This document shows positions 1 to 11,437 of a stretch of DNA of 64,000 nucleotides, in pieces (the stretch's first letter is position 1; each line of letters begins with the position of its first letter). The DNA is taken from the NCBI GenBank assembly GCA_022496185.1, contig WTXG01000023.1:248001-312000 (forward strand). The letters are read 5' to 3'. The notes under the pieces were generated by a model. The model was given only the letters and a program-made list of their open reading frames with translations, had not been told where the DNA came from and searched no databases. The position numbers were made by a program, and so were the translations under genes. The DNA comes from Multifurca ochricompacta. Its lineage: Eukaryota > Basidiomycota > Agaricomycetes > Russulales > Russulaceae.

Positions 1-750
1 GTGGGATTCATCACTGTCTTCATTAATTGCCCATAAAGAGTGCAAAAGGGTGATGTGGTCTATATCCCAATTCGGGTCGTCCATAGACTGAAATCGTTAT
101 GGGGCGATGATGCTGACGAGTTCAAGTAAGCGTCTTTAATTTGCATATGCAACGCGTCTGCATGCGATCTCACCGTGCATGCAGGCCAGAACGTTGGGAG
201 GTCATTCCCGACGCAGTTAGGGCGATCCCTGGCGTCTTCAGTAATCTGCTCGCATTCATCACTGGCGCGCATGCGTGCATCGGCTATAGATTTTCTATCA
301 TCGAGTGAGTCTCACACCTGCCGATACCATGAGGATGCCTTCACCAACGGACATCCCGTGGTACTAGGATGAAAGCGCTCCTGTTTTCTTTCGTTCGATC
401 ATTTGATTTCGAGCTCGCTGTTCCCTCAAGCGACATCATTCAGCGGACAATGATCGTTGCACGTCCCTTTCTAGCTACCGATCCTGGCAAAGGACCACAA
501 CTACCCCTCATCATCCGGCCCGCGAAGTCTGACTAACGTCATGCGGAATTTAATGTGCGTTGGGACGAATTGGTAAACACACTCTGCCTGCATGGCGGCC
601 ACAGCTTTACCTGTTCATTAGGATCGCTTGTTTACACATACTAAGATACGTCTATGGCAGACAAGTAGCTAGTAAAATCCAATCGACCCAAAAGCACGAA
701 GATTAGTGAATATAGCAGACAAATGGAAGTAATGTGGATGTGAGGGACGA
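1..750. other. No gene recognised (left edge)
   Basis: Only short open frames without family motifs, consistent splicing or codon pattern are present on either strand. The stretch probably holds the 3' flank of the SNF2-like gene and sequence belonging to a gene outside the window. Confidence 0.5.
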
Positions 751-3721
751 TCAATCATCGTCATCATCCCTGCCAGGCCGGAACAAAGCCATGAGATCCT
801 CCAAGCCAAGCTTGAGGTTCTTAATTCTGTCGCCGCCGAGTGCAGCAGTAGTGAGGGCACGCTTGCTGTTCTGGAGTGTGAGGATACGCTCCTCAACAGT
901 TTTTTCAATTGTCAGTTTATATATATTGACGTTGCGTGTTTGCCCTAAGCGATGGGCGCGGTCGAAAGCTTGGTCTTCGAGCGCCGGGTTCCACCACATG
1001 TCGACCAAAATCACGTTATTGCATGCGGTCAAATTGAGACCTGGTCACGTGCCCGCGTCAGAACAGAACAGAACAGAACAGTTACATGCAGTATGCATGC
1101 ACAGGCAGATATGTATTCACCAGTACTGCCAGCTTTGAACGAGATCAGTATAGCCTTGATCTGTTTGTTGTTCTTTATCTGGTCGAGGCTGACCTCGCGC
1201 TTCTCCTTTGACATGCTCCCATCATCTTACAATCGAAGGCTATCAGCACACGTTCCACACACCCGCAGGACAACTCACATCGCACAAATGGGAATCCTGC
1301 ATCCTTGAGAAACGGCTCGATGAGGTCAAGCATCGTCGTGAACTGGGAGAATACTATCGTTTTTTCCTCCGCGAGTTCTCCATCCTCGTCTTCACGTGAA
1401 TTGATCTCGTTCAGTAACTCGAGGATTTTACGAATCTTAGCCGAGTCAGGAGGCAAATCTGAATCTTTGGCCAGTGGCATAGACTTGCGATGTGCTTTCC
1501 GAGTGAGTTCCATACAGTCATTGCAACGTTCTCCGCCTTTGGCGATGTTTTCGTGTGTCAATCTTTAACGACATGGCGATGTTAGCAAGCACGCGTAGCA
1601 AGAACTAATCCAAAAGCGTACTCGTCCTGACAGAGCTGGCATTTTTTGCCATTAGAAACCCCGAGCTGCCGAAACATGGCCGTAAGCTCTTCATCTTCGT
1701 TTTCATCTTTCGGGGCTGGACGGGATTCGATAGCCTCGCGATCTGTGTTGTAATCCTTAGAGACCAGCGATGGATGATTGCAAGCTACCCAAACTGTCAA
1801 CGCACAGTGAAGCAGTAGATTTTGTCAGAGACATACCCTGTCGCAGACGCAGAAGCAAAACCATGACATTGGTATAGTTTTTCATCACTTCATTATTCTT
1901 CACGAACTTCTGCATAGCTTCATCGATCTTGTTTTCAAGTGCAAAGTAAAATTGACGCTCGTCCTCGTCAAAAGTGCAAGGTACGATGGATAGATGGCGT
2001 TCTGGAAGCTCGATCAGTGGTTTGCCATTCAAGACATCCGTCTTACGGCGTCGAAGCATAACAGCACGAAGAACGACCTTTGACAGAACTCCGGTTGTTA
2101 ATTCAGAGACTTTGGCAACGGAAGGTACACACATGCAATCGCTTCATCGCGCGGACCGAACGACCACTCTTGACCGGCTTGTTGATCTGCTCATTAAACG
2201 TCTGCCAATCATTGAGCGGCTTGATACGGAGGAATTTGAGAAGGGAGTAAAGTTCTTCGACATTATTTTGCCTGACATGTGCGAACGTCACCAAAAATCG
2301 CGCGAAGCAACAAGCGAACTCACAAGGGCGTACCCGTCAAACACCACCGATACTTACCGTCCAAGGCGCAGCATGCTTGGGCGGCTTTTGTGTTGCGATT
2401 TTTGATGTTGTGCGCCTCGTCCAGCACGATTCGCCACCATTTTACTCTGAATAGCGCATCTTTCTTCTTGGCCTTGGTGGTCGTTGGCATACTTTTGCTC
2501 GCTAGCGTTCGCCCAAATGATCAGATTCTGAATCTGAATCAGAGTTTGAATCAATCTTCCGATTATTACTCTTCTTTGGTTTGGCTTCGTGTTTGGCTTC
2601 GGGTTTAGATGCAGCGTGTTCAGAAGCGCAATTGCGTAACTGGTAACAACGACATGTGCGCGTTTCAGAGTTTCCGGATCTGGGGAAGGATGAGCTGTTG
2701 GAGGACGAGATACGTAGCTCGTTCTTACTAGTTGTTCTAGAGGCACCGTGATGCTCAATCACAGTCAAGCTTTTCGCCATCTTCGAAATCTCAGAAGCCC
2801 ATTGAGAGACCAAGCTAACGGGACACACTACTCTAATGACGGATCAAGAGCCATATGAATGAACGTCGCAATGAACACTCACAAAGTGGCCGCGCCCCAA
2901 CCATCTTCTCCGTCAGACTTGCGCGGGCGACCATCAACGATACGCGTGAGGGTCTGAATGGTCTTCCCGAGACCCATGTCATCAGCAAGGATACCACCAC
3001 ACTTCTTGCCACTCTCTCTCTCTGCCATCCAACTCCTGCCAACTACTTGGTGGGGTAAGAGGCGTATCCCTTCGCGAAAACCTTCGACAGTGGCTTTAGA
3101 CATATCTATCTCGTCATGAGTACTCTTTTCGTCTTCCCTTCCGTCGAAACTTTGCTGTAAGAGGTCCTGGAGATCTTTCTCTGCCTCTGCGACGGTCTTT
3201 CGAGGCTCATTAACGCCTTCGGATGTTCTAAATCCTGCCCAGCCATCGGTATCTCTGTAGTGGTCATTGCGAGGGAGATCCGCATTGCTAGGTATGTGAA
3301 TAGGCTTCGCATCTGCATTCTTGTTTGTTGGATGCTGCCGAGATTCATTTACAGTAGTTGATCCATCGTTTGTGACGGCTCTACCATAAGGTTAGAAATG
3401 GCTGCGAACCCATGTGTATGGCATACCGTTCATCACCAGATGAATCCGATACGGTGTACACTGTAGGCTGCTTGGACTGCACATCTGAAGATGTCGTTGA
3501 GGGGGATATCTAATCAGTTGTTAGATCCATAAAAGGCGTTACGACGATGCTTTTCTAACGCTGATTGGTGGGGGGATTACATTGCGGTTTTTGTTTCCAC
3601 TTCCACTAACGGGGAGTGGATATAGTCTGGGATCCTGAGCAAGTCTTCGACGACTAGATAGAGAACTTATCTAGCATGTGAACATAAATGAATAAACAAA
3701 ATGATCGTACATATCTTCCAT
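751..3721 (-). CDS. SNF2-family DNA-dependent ATPase (Rad5/Uls1-like)
   Basis: Multi-exon gene read from an ATG at 3721 to a TGA at 751-753. The ATPase core is clear: LLPHQVVGRSWM, Walker A in DDMGLGKTIQTL (about 2960-3010), a DEAH box in the context WWRIVLDEAHNIKNRK (about 2400-2440), ACNHPSLVSKD, FSQFTTMLDLIEPFL, SFKAGSTG/LNLTACNNV across an intron, and motif VI DRAHRLGQTRNVN. Between the two helicase lobes are two CxxC pairs (KCQLCQDE and ERCNDCMEL), which suggest a small zinc finger as in Rad5/Uls1 relatives. The N-terminus (about 3120-3600) is polar and low in conservation. The protein ends in a short Asp run. The family uses ATP to translocate on DNA and remodel chromatin or protein-DNA complexes in the nucleus, often in recombination or SUMO-linked repair. 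The exact orthologue is not decided. It shares a 300 bp divergent promoter with the EST1-type gene. Confidence 0.9.
1060..1081. repeat. (GAACA)4 pentanucleotide repeat inside a SNF2 intron
   Basis: Four perfect GAACA units lie within the intron that separates the SFKAGSTG and LNLTACNNV coding blocks of the SNF2-like gene. The intron runs from a GTGAAT donor to a CAG acceptor and is longer than its neighbours. A simple repeat with no evident function. Confidence 0.8.
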
Positions 3722-3890
3722 AAGATCACGGTTGGAAGTGAAGGTAAAGGTGAAGATGTTATAGAGACGTGCCGTCGCGCGCCATCAAAGAACGATCACA
3801 TGATCTAGTGTAACATCACGTGACCAAGGGCTGATCCGAGCCAGCCAACGGGTTGCCACAGTTATTAATTATAATTATAATTGTAATATA

Positions 3891-3925
<35 letters not shown>

Positions 3926-4021
3926 TATTCCAGCCAGTTCTTCACCCCACATCACCGTGACACTCAGTCTTGTTAACTCGTCGATGTCAATTGTCTCGTA
4001 ATCCTATGCCTATATAAACAG
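3722..4021. promoter_or_regulatory. Divergent promoter between SNF2-like and EST1-like genes
   Basis: About 300 bp separate the two opposite start codons. The interval is AT-rich and contains an ATT trinucleotide array at about 3893-3925. A TATATAAA box at 4011-4018 lies only 3 bases before the EST1 ATG at 4022, too close to be a normal TATA box for a transcript that includes that ATG. Either it is not used as a TATA box, or transcripts start downstream. Confidence 0.5.
3893..3925. repeat. (ATT)n microsatellite
   Basis: About ten uninterrupted ATT/TTA units in the divergent promoter, preceded by other AT-rich sequence. Likely length-polymorphic. Confidence 0.9.
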
Positions 4022-7000
4022 ATGTCTGAAGACCCCCTCGCTATCGCAAAGTACGCCACTAAGCGATCAAATTTTGATAGCACCGCTCACAATTGACAGA
4101 GAAGCGAAAGCCCTCCACCAGGGCCTGAAAGATCTACTCAAAAACCGCGATCCATGGAACAAGGAGGTCGAATTTCAACGCAGAAAGTGAGTTTGTGTCG
4201 TCGTATCAAAAGTAATGAACCCTGAGTCAAGAGCAGCCTTCAGAAGCAGTACCTTCTTCTGCTCCTGACTCACCCAAACGCTAAGGAATCCAAGGATGCG
4301 GAAACTCACATGTGGATGCAAACATCATACGCTCTCATTTCTATTTATAAGACACGAATAGCTGCGCTTGAACACGCTCTTCGCGAGGCCGGGACACAAC
4401 GTCAACACCCACGAGCACAGCGCCCAGGTCCAGTCGAATACCGCAAGCTTATGCAGCGCTTCAAACAATTCCTCTCCACCGAGGAGAGGTTTTGGACTCA
4501 ACTTGTTGTGCGCATTCAGCGCCAATTCGCGCTCTCAGAAGCACGTTCGGCCCTTGCTACGCTTTCTATCGCCGCTGACACAGACCCTGACGTCGATGAC
4601 GCCGACGCTGGAAAACATGATCATTTCCGCTTTCCCCCCGAGCCCGTGGAAAGTGCGCCGTCTCAGCTTCCAATCTCTACTCAACGTAATAGCCGCCGTG
4701 CCACTCTGAGCAAGACGCTGGTTGTTCTTGGCGACCTCGCGCGCTACCGCGAGCAGTATAACGAGGGGAGCACACGACCCCGAGGTGGACCGGAGCGTGG
4801 TGGCCGTACCGCGCGCGGGCGTGGGTCTCAAGTCGACTTGCCGCGTGCCAAGACGTATGATAAGGCGCGCGCATGCTATGAGTGTGCGCGGGACCTCATG
4901 CCGGACGAAGGAAATGCGTCGCACCAACTCGCTATCCTTGCGTCATATCAAAAGGACACGTTTGAGAGCCTCGTGCAATACTATAAAGCGCTGTGCGTGC
5001 GCACGCCGTATGACCCTGCAGCCGAGAATATGGGCAATGTATTATCAAAATTTCTGGAAGCTTGGAAACGCAAGAGAAAGACCAAGCCAGGACAGCTTCT
5101 ATCTGACGATCTCAACCGGCAGAAGACTAACCCTCCGTCCTTCAAGGATAGTGTCATTCTTCTTCATGCCTTGTGGAGATTAGACGTCGAGGAGTGAGTG
5201 TTCCAGGGACCACTTACGTGTTTGAATATTAAGTATTATTGGGATCATAACTCTACAGAATGGATTCCATATCTCCGAAGCACGATGAGAGTGTCGTAAA
5301 GGAATTTTCGGAGCTTGTCTCCGATCGAATCCTATCAACCGACACTATCACCAAGGTCATTGTTGCCGCTCAAGGCGCCCTCTGGAAGCAGCGCAAAGTC
5401 AGCGCCTCGGCTAGTGTTGCCATGGAGTCTCGCATCGTAGGCCACGTTCTCGCGCTCTATCGCGCATTACTACAAAGCGGTATCACGGAGCTTGATGAAG
5501 CGGCAAAGATAGTGGAAGAAGATCTCGCTATGCGAATAACAGCAACCTTCCGTCGAACACTTCCAGCCCTGCGCATTGCCAGCAAGTGGCTGCGAGTAAA
5601 CCTGAATTACGTCCTAGGAGATACTAGAAAAGGCAAAATAGACCTAGAACGTGGCCCTGTCATTAAGGTCATCCCTGCTTTCTGGGAGGTATACACGTCT
5701 TTCGCTACGCGCATTGTCCTAGTATTTCCCCCTACCAGTCTTCCAAAGTTGACGCGCCCCCTGGAAGAAGATGTTGATGCACGTGGATACCTACCCTTGG
5801 GTGGCATGTTGGTACAAGACACACTCCTGACCAACCCCGAGGGGGACGATCCTCGCACGCCAGAGCAAGTGCATCCCAATGAGGAACAACTTATGCGCAT
5901 CTGGGACATTGGACATGATGCGCGCCTGATTGCAGAAATCTCTGGAACGCCAATGGAGTCCTTTCGGGCTCAGTTCTCACTGATTGACTCTGTTCGAGGA
6001 TATGAACCAGGTATTACCCAAGAGGGAGCTGAAGGAGAAGCCGTCGCCCCGAATTCTAGGTCTCATATAGCCGTGGATGACCGACAATCCGAGGAAGAAG
6101 ACGCCAGAACTGAGACGACCGATCCAGTAGGCGATGCATTTAGAGAGGTTCTGGGTGTTCCTTCTCCAGAGGATGAAGAGGAGGAGGATGAAATTGTTTG
6201 GAACCCTCGGTACGTAAATTGAGCGCCTATGGCAACATCTCATGATTAACCTCGTATTGCTCTGCGATGCACAGGCCCATCTCTCCTCCCACTGTCACTC
6301 CAGTTTTGTCATCTACCCCACACGGCCGTGCAGGTGGCATGAGTCCTCTAAGTCCTCTCAGTCCGACAAGGCCAAGTGTTAGACTTGGTTCTACGTCACC
6401 GCCGCGCGCTCCCGACCCATTCACATCACCCTTACAACCGCTGAACAGCAACGCAGGACAGACTTCGAGCACTCCAAAGACAACAGCTCAGGATCTACTG
6501 AACAATGTAATGGGACTTGGGCGACCTGCACATAAAACTGACACGAAGTTTTCTTTTCCACCTCACTTTACTCAGCAACAGTCTCTTCACTCTCCGATCA
6601 GACATCATCAAAGATTAGCTTCGTCATCACAACCCCAGATCCTGTTCAGTAGCGCGGCTGGCCCTTCCATATGGTCTGCTGCCCCCGATGAGAGTGCCCT
6701 AGGTCTCAGTCCTCGCCACCAAGCGATTAAGACTCTACCCGCTTCCTCTCTTACGGGGCCGGTGCCAGGAGGACATACCAGCTTGCAGACCACTGCGCCC
6801 GGGGTTTCCTCGACAGTCCATGTCGGTGTGCATCCAAGCAGTTCGTCAAGTGTATTGCCCACAGCAACATCACCAGTACAGGGCTTATGGTCACCACATG
6901 ACCACATGGACCAGGTTTTAACAACCCATATCTCTCATATATCACCAGCATTTTCAAGCTCTGCGTCCACGGAACGTATTCACCGGCGTATTCCTGGATT

Positions 7001-7301
7001 GGCCGATGTGTATGCTGACCCCAGTTATCAAGGCTCTGTCGTCTACACTTCCAGTCCCCGTCAAGCCCCTCTTCCACCACACGCCCCGGAGACATACTCC
7101 GTGCAACAGGCCTTGTCAACTACCTTCAATAATTCAATGGTTTTGTCTTCGACCGTTGACCCACTTCATTACCAATCGATGACGACGTTTGGTTCAAGCG
7201 ATAACCCTATATCCCATGGTTCACACGCTTCATTTGGCCTTCCAAAGTATGGAGACGTTCGCCAACCGCGTGCTGGTGGGGTTTGGGGAGACGCCGGATG
7301 A
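4022..7301 (+). CDS. EST1/SMG7-type protein (14-3-3-like/TPR fold)
   Basis: Five exons fit with conserved phases: 4022-4050, 4100-4186, 4237-5193, 5259-6209 and 6275-7301, giving 1016 residues. Residues about 60-190 (HMWMQTSYALISIYKTRI) match the EST1 N-terminal region. Residues about 240-295 (KARACYECARDLMPDEGNAS, then HQLAILASYQKDTFESLVQY) are the TPR-like helices typical of the EST1 DNA/RNA-binding domain. The last 330 residues are Ser/Pro-rich and disordered. No PIN nuclease domain is present, so it is of the SMG7/Ebs1/Est1 class and not the SMG5/6 class. Relatives act in nonsense-mediated mRNA decay by binding phospho-UPF1 and, in yeasts, in telomerase recruitment. Which role applies here cannot be read from the sequence. 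An Asp/Glu run (about residue 660) precedes the last intron. Confidence 0.85.
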
Positions 7302-8362
7302 TTTCACGCGTTCCTCGTGTATCCTCATCTGCATTTGATGGAGAAGAATTGCGTCTTTCTTCGTATTCCACGTGACACGACTGTATGTCTGTGCACAGCT
7401 TGCATGCTCAGTGTTGATGGCCCGGTGAGTGCTTCACTTGTGGAAGTATAAGCGTCGATGGCTATTTGTGTCTGCCTTGCCCGCAGCCTTGCTCGAGGAC
7501 AGGGCTTAATCGCTACCGGACCTGGTTATGCGCCTTTTCTCTTTCCTGTAGGTCTCTGTACCGTTTTTCTGTTCGTTTTCTATATGACTTGCGAATACGC
7601 CTGCAAAAGAGCCTTTTTGTCTTAACGTGTCCTCTATGTAAATTGAAGTAATTGCCTGACCCCTTCAAAGCGAGAAATCGGCTAACCTCCGGCAATCAGG
7701 GGAAGTTGGAAGTGTATTCACGCAAGAGGTACTGAATTATTATCCAGCACTGTAGTCGCGTGGCGCTGCAGGGGCAACTCCATTTTTCCTCCCACACTCG
7801 CCCTGATGTTTTTGTCCTTAAAAATACTGTGCTAGCGCACGTCATCTCTCTTTATCAAACGCCAGCGAAGACTTCAGTAAGGAACTAATCCTTCTCATTG
7901 TTACGTGCTATGCTTGACTGTTTTACAGAGACCCAGACACGAAGCTCAAAGTTGCCTAACACGTCTAAGCGATCAAGTCAAGAAGTGATGGCCAAACGAG
8001 AGTTGTAAATAAAAGTTGTACAGATATTTTAATTTGTATTGATCAGAAGCCGAACGAATGGTGAATGCCACGGTGGTGATGATAACGATGTACAGAGAGC
8101 ATGCAGAGTACGATAATCAAAGAATTGAATAAAGAACGTTGTGCCAAACTCGAGACGCGATTGGTTGGATTAGGAGGAGGAAAGAACGAATGAAAAAAAA
8201 AAAAGAACGAAAGTCATGAGCTGAACAAAGTCCACTCGAGTCGAGGAAAATCAAGTCCATGAGAACGAGTCTAAGCGAACGCATCACCGTCACCTGTCGT
8301 TCATTTACGCTCGACGTACTATCGTTGTCATCGGTGAGCTGCCGCTCGCGGCGCTCACGGTA
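7302..8362. other. Intergenic between convergent genes
   Basis: About 1.06 kb between the EST1-type stop and the stop of the next gene on the other strand. It should contain both 3' UTRs. Short open frames exist but none has recognisable content. The minus frame stays open beyond the TGA at 8363-8365 for some 40 codons (ERRERQLTDDNDSTSS), so that gene could end further into this stretch if the stop reflects a sequence error. Confidence 0.5.
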
Positions 8363-11300
8363 TCATTGGGGGTGTTTCACTCCAGCAGCTATACCACCAG
8401 AATCGACCCCGGCTACAGCGCGTAGCTTGTCGAGAACTTCATCCATTCCTTTCAGTCCGACGCGGTCACGGCGCGCGCGATCACCCTCAATCACTTGCTC
8501 AATGCTCAGCGCACGACCATGAACGATATTGTTCGCATACATCGCCTGCGCTACGACCTCGTCGAGGCCGCTGCTAGGCGTATCCGACACCGTTGATGCT
8601 GAGAGCCTCTTCAACGCACGCGATGCACGCCGCTCATCCTTCTTCCGACGACGCTCCGCCTCTGTTGTTGACGTGTCCTCGTCTCCCACAACTGTGCGCT
8701 CTGGGATGGCATCCAGTGCCTGATCCTCCGACGCACGTGCACTAGGGCCTGGGCCGAAGGGGGTGCGCTGCGCGATGCCTGCCTCGCTGCCACTTCCCTC
8801 AGAAACACTCTCAGCCGGGTAGACGCTCGAGTACGCGCTCGAGTGGCTCATACGCGATTGTGACCCCGATGCGCTTCCAGAGCCATACCCTGATTCAGAC
8901 TCAGCACGCAGGTAACGTACGGCTGCCTGTACCTCCTCCTGGACTCAGTGGCGTCTCCGCTCGGGCGCCGCTCGGTAGTCGCAGCAAACCCAAATGTCTC
9001 CTTGTCGCCGCCCCAATTGATAACGAGCCAGCGCAGCCCGCGGATCTCGCGCTCGCGCGCCGAGCGAGACGATCTGCGGTCTCAAGCTGCGCACGCAGCG
9101 ATGCAACCTCTGCACGAAGATCCGCGTTGTCAGTCTGCAGCGCAAAGATATTTGCAGGCGTCGGGGGAATAGGCACAATCACGCGCGAGGGGGGTGGTTG
9201 CGGAGATGGCGATGATGCTGTTGTCGACGCAGAGAAAGAGGACGGAGACGCGTATGGCGGCGACTCCGGCGAACTGTGTGAATGGACGAGCGGAGAGGAC
9301 ACCGTTGGCGAGGACCGCTTTGATGCTGACCTAGCAGGCCACGTGGAATCCTTGCTCTTATCCTTATTGGTGGGTCTGTCATCCCTGGAACCAGAGCGCC
9401 GCAAGTTCCCGTTGGCAATGGATGAAGAAGCGGGTAGTGACTTAACAGCTGACGATGTCGTCGATCCTGAAGGAGATGACACGAAGGTGTTTGAAGAATC
9501 CGTGCTCGGGCTACGGATAGTGCCACTCCCAGAAGCGGACGACGTATTCGGCGTTGATGACAGGATTGAGGGTATCGTGAGCGTGCGAGTTGAAGATTCG
9601 CTAGAAGACGGCGAACTTATGGAAGGACCGCTCGACAGTTGCGATAATTCGGAGGACGCATGCGAAAGACTCGGACGAGGGACCTTCGGCAATGGGTCGG
9701 TTGGAGGAGAACTGGAGGCCGATCCTACCCGATTGGCTTGTGCTGATGGAGAAGAGACTGCCGTCGACGGCGACTTGGAAAAGTTTAAGGGTGGTGTCGT
9801 AGATAGGGCCAATGAAGACGGCGTTGCTGTGATCGATTGAACAGAAACGCCGACCGCGGAGGATGCCGGTAAGCTGGCGTCTGATGACACCGTGGCCACC
9901 GAAGTAAGTGTGCGGGAATCTGAAGCCGCACGGGCCCGAGATTTCGATGGTACCTGTTCCACGACGGACGTGACCTTTAAAAAAAATTGATACCGTTGAA
10001 CGAAAAGTTCACTTACGGAAACTTTTGTGTCTTGACCCCCAGCAGGTCCTGGGAGGCTAGATGTAGGCACGACTTTCGGGATAACAAGCCAAGATGCGTG
10101 CTTCGCACCGGACGCAACTGTGACTGGCTCTGTTTGCCTCCTACCAGAGATTTCGGAAGGGGACCTCAAAGTCGCAACCTGCATGGGAGGACTTGCGCGC
10201 TTTGATGACGAGTGAGATAACGGAGCGGGTCGGAGTGAGCCCGTTCGTTCAAGAGATGATGAAAATGCAGGAGGCGACGACTTTGTCAAGGAGATGGCTG
10301 GAGATTTTGGCGAGGGCGGGGATGCAACCTTAGACCCAGTGAAGGGATTAGGCGATCGAAGGAGGCCAACGCGTACCGAGGCAGCACGCGTCGTCGAGCC
10401 GGTGTCGTTGCCACGGCCCTGACTTGATCTTGTTCGAATCCTGAAACCGAGACCGAGACCGGTTGCAGCGGACTCAGATCCGCTAGCACTTGTGTACCCC
10501 TGAGCCGACTCTGACGCGCTCTCGCTGCCCGATGCAAATTTGAATGAAGGGGATCGCGGCGTTGAAACAGCCAGTTTGCGACCACTGGACATAGATAACT
10601 TGGCGTCAGAAGAAGATTGGGTGAAGGAAGCCACTGAGCCGGGAAAGAGGACAGTGGGGCTGACAGGGGAAGTGGGAGTGCTAAGTTCTGCTGAAGATAG
10701 GGCACCTTCCGGAGGTGGTGGTAATGATTTTGTAGGAGCGGGTTTGCCCGGGGGGATGCTTCGGGCGAGAGATACCTCCGCTCGTCATCGTCTGAGGCGT
10801 ATGATCTGAGAAGAGCGGTGGGCGTTCTTACAGTTGAAGAGCGCGGTGGCTCGAATCCGAGAATGAACCACCACTCAAAGTAACGGCAGACGTAGGTGTC
10901 GGCGTACGCGACTTGCTCCAACCGTTCGGAGAATGGGAGGAGGGAGTACGAGCTATAGGCCTTGCCGATCTTGATGTTGTAGGTGAAGTTGAAGAAAGTT
11001 TGGGAGAAGACACGTCTTCAAAGGTGGGTAACGGAGAAAAAGAGGAAGACGGGATGGTGAGTTGGGGAAGGTGAGATTGACCGCGGGTTTGAACTGTGGC
11101 GAAGGTGAGGGACTGAATGTCGTGAAATCAAATCAAGGGTGTGAGTAAACCGACAAGGATCGAGAGGATGAATAAAAAGACGCACGCATTGGTTGAAGGT
11201 CTGGGTGTAGGTAGAGGAGTGGAATTGGGGGTTGGAGTGGGTGAGCGCCGACTGGAGGGTGGTGCAGGTGACTTTTTTCGTAGACTAAAGAGAGGAATCT

Positions 11301-11437
11301 TGCGTTTTGACTTTGTCAAAGTATCTTTGAAGAAGAAGGAATGGATGGATGCTGACGACCACGAAACAGATCTGAGAGTTCAGAAGTTTTTGTGCGAAGT
11401 CTAGCGGAGGCATTTGAAGGACGGGAAGGTGTAGCCA
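8363..11437 (-). CDS. Ser/Pro-rich protein with C-terminal coiled coil, unknown function
   Basis: I do not recognise the family. A probable start is the ATG pair at about 11437 (MAMATPSRPSNASARLRTKT). The N-terminal third is basic and Pro/Ser-rich and is split by at least two short introns whose exact borders are unclear. The middle (10634-9180) is a long Ser-rich low-complexity stretch. At about 9150-9060 a coiled coil begins (NADLRAEVASLRAQLETAD), followed in another frame by REREIRGLRWLVINWGGD (about 9055-9000) and in a third by EEVQAAVRYLRAESESGYG (about 8940-8880). The C-terminus (YANNIVHGRALSIEQVIEGD, GLKGMDEVLDKLRAV) is helical. The two frame changes near 9050 and 8940 are both -1; one extra base at each would join the coiled coil. 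A cytoskeletal or scaffold role is possible but only inferred. Confidence 0.6.

Noticed and set aside
8860..9840. Long plus-strand open frame (326 codons), Asp/Glu/Gly-rich
   Set aside because: It is the antisense of the Ser/Pro-rich minus-strand gene; Ser and Pro codons read as acidic and Gly residues on the other strand. No start context or splice support.
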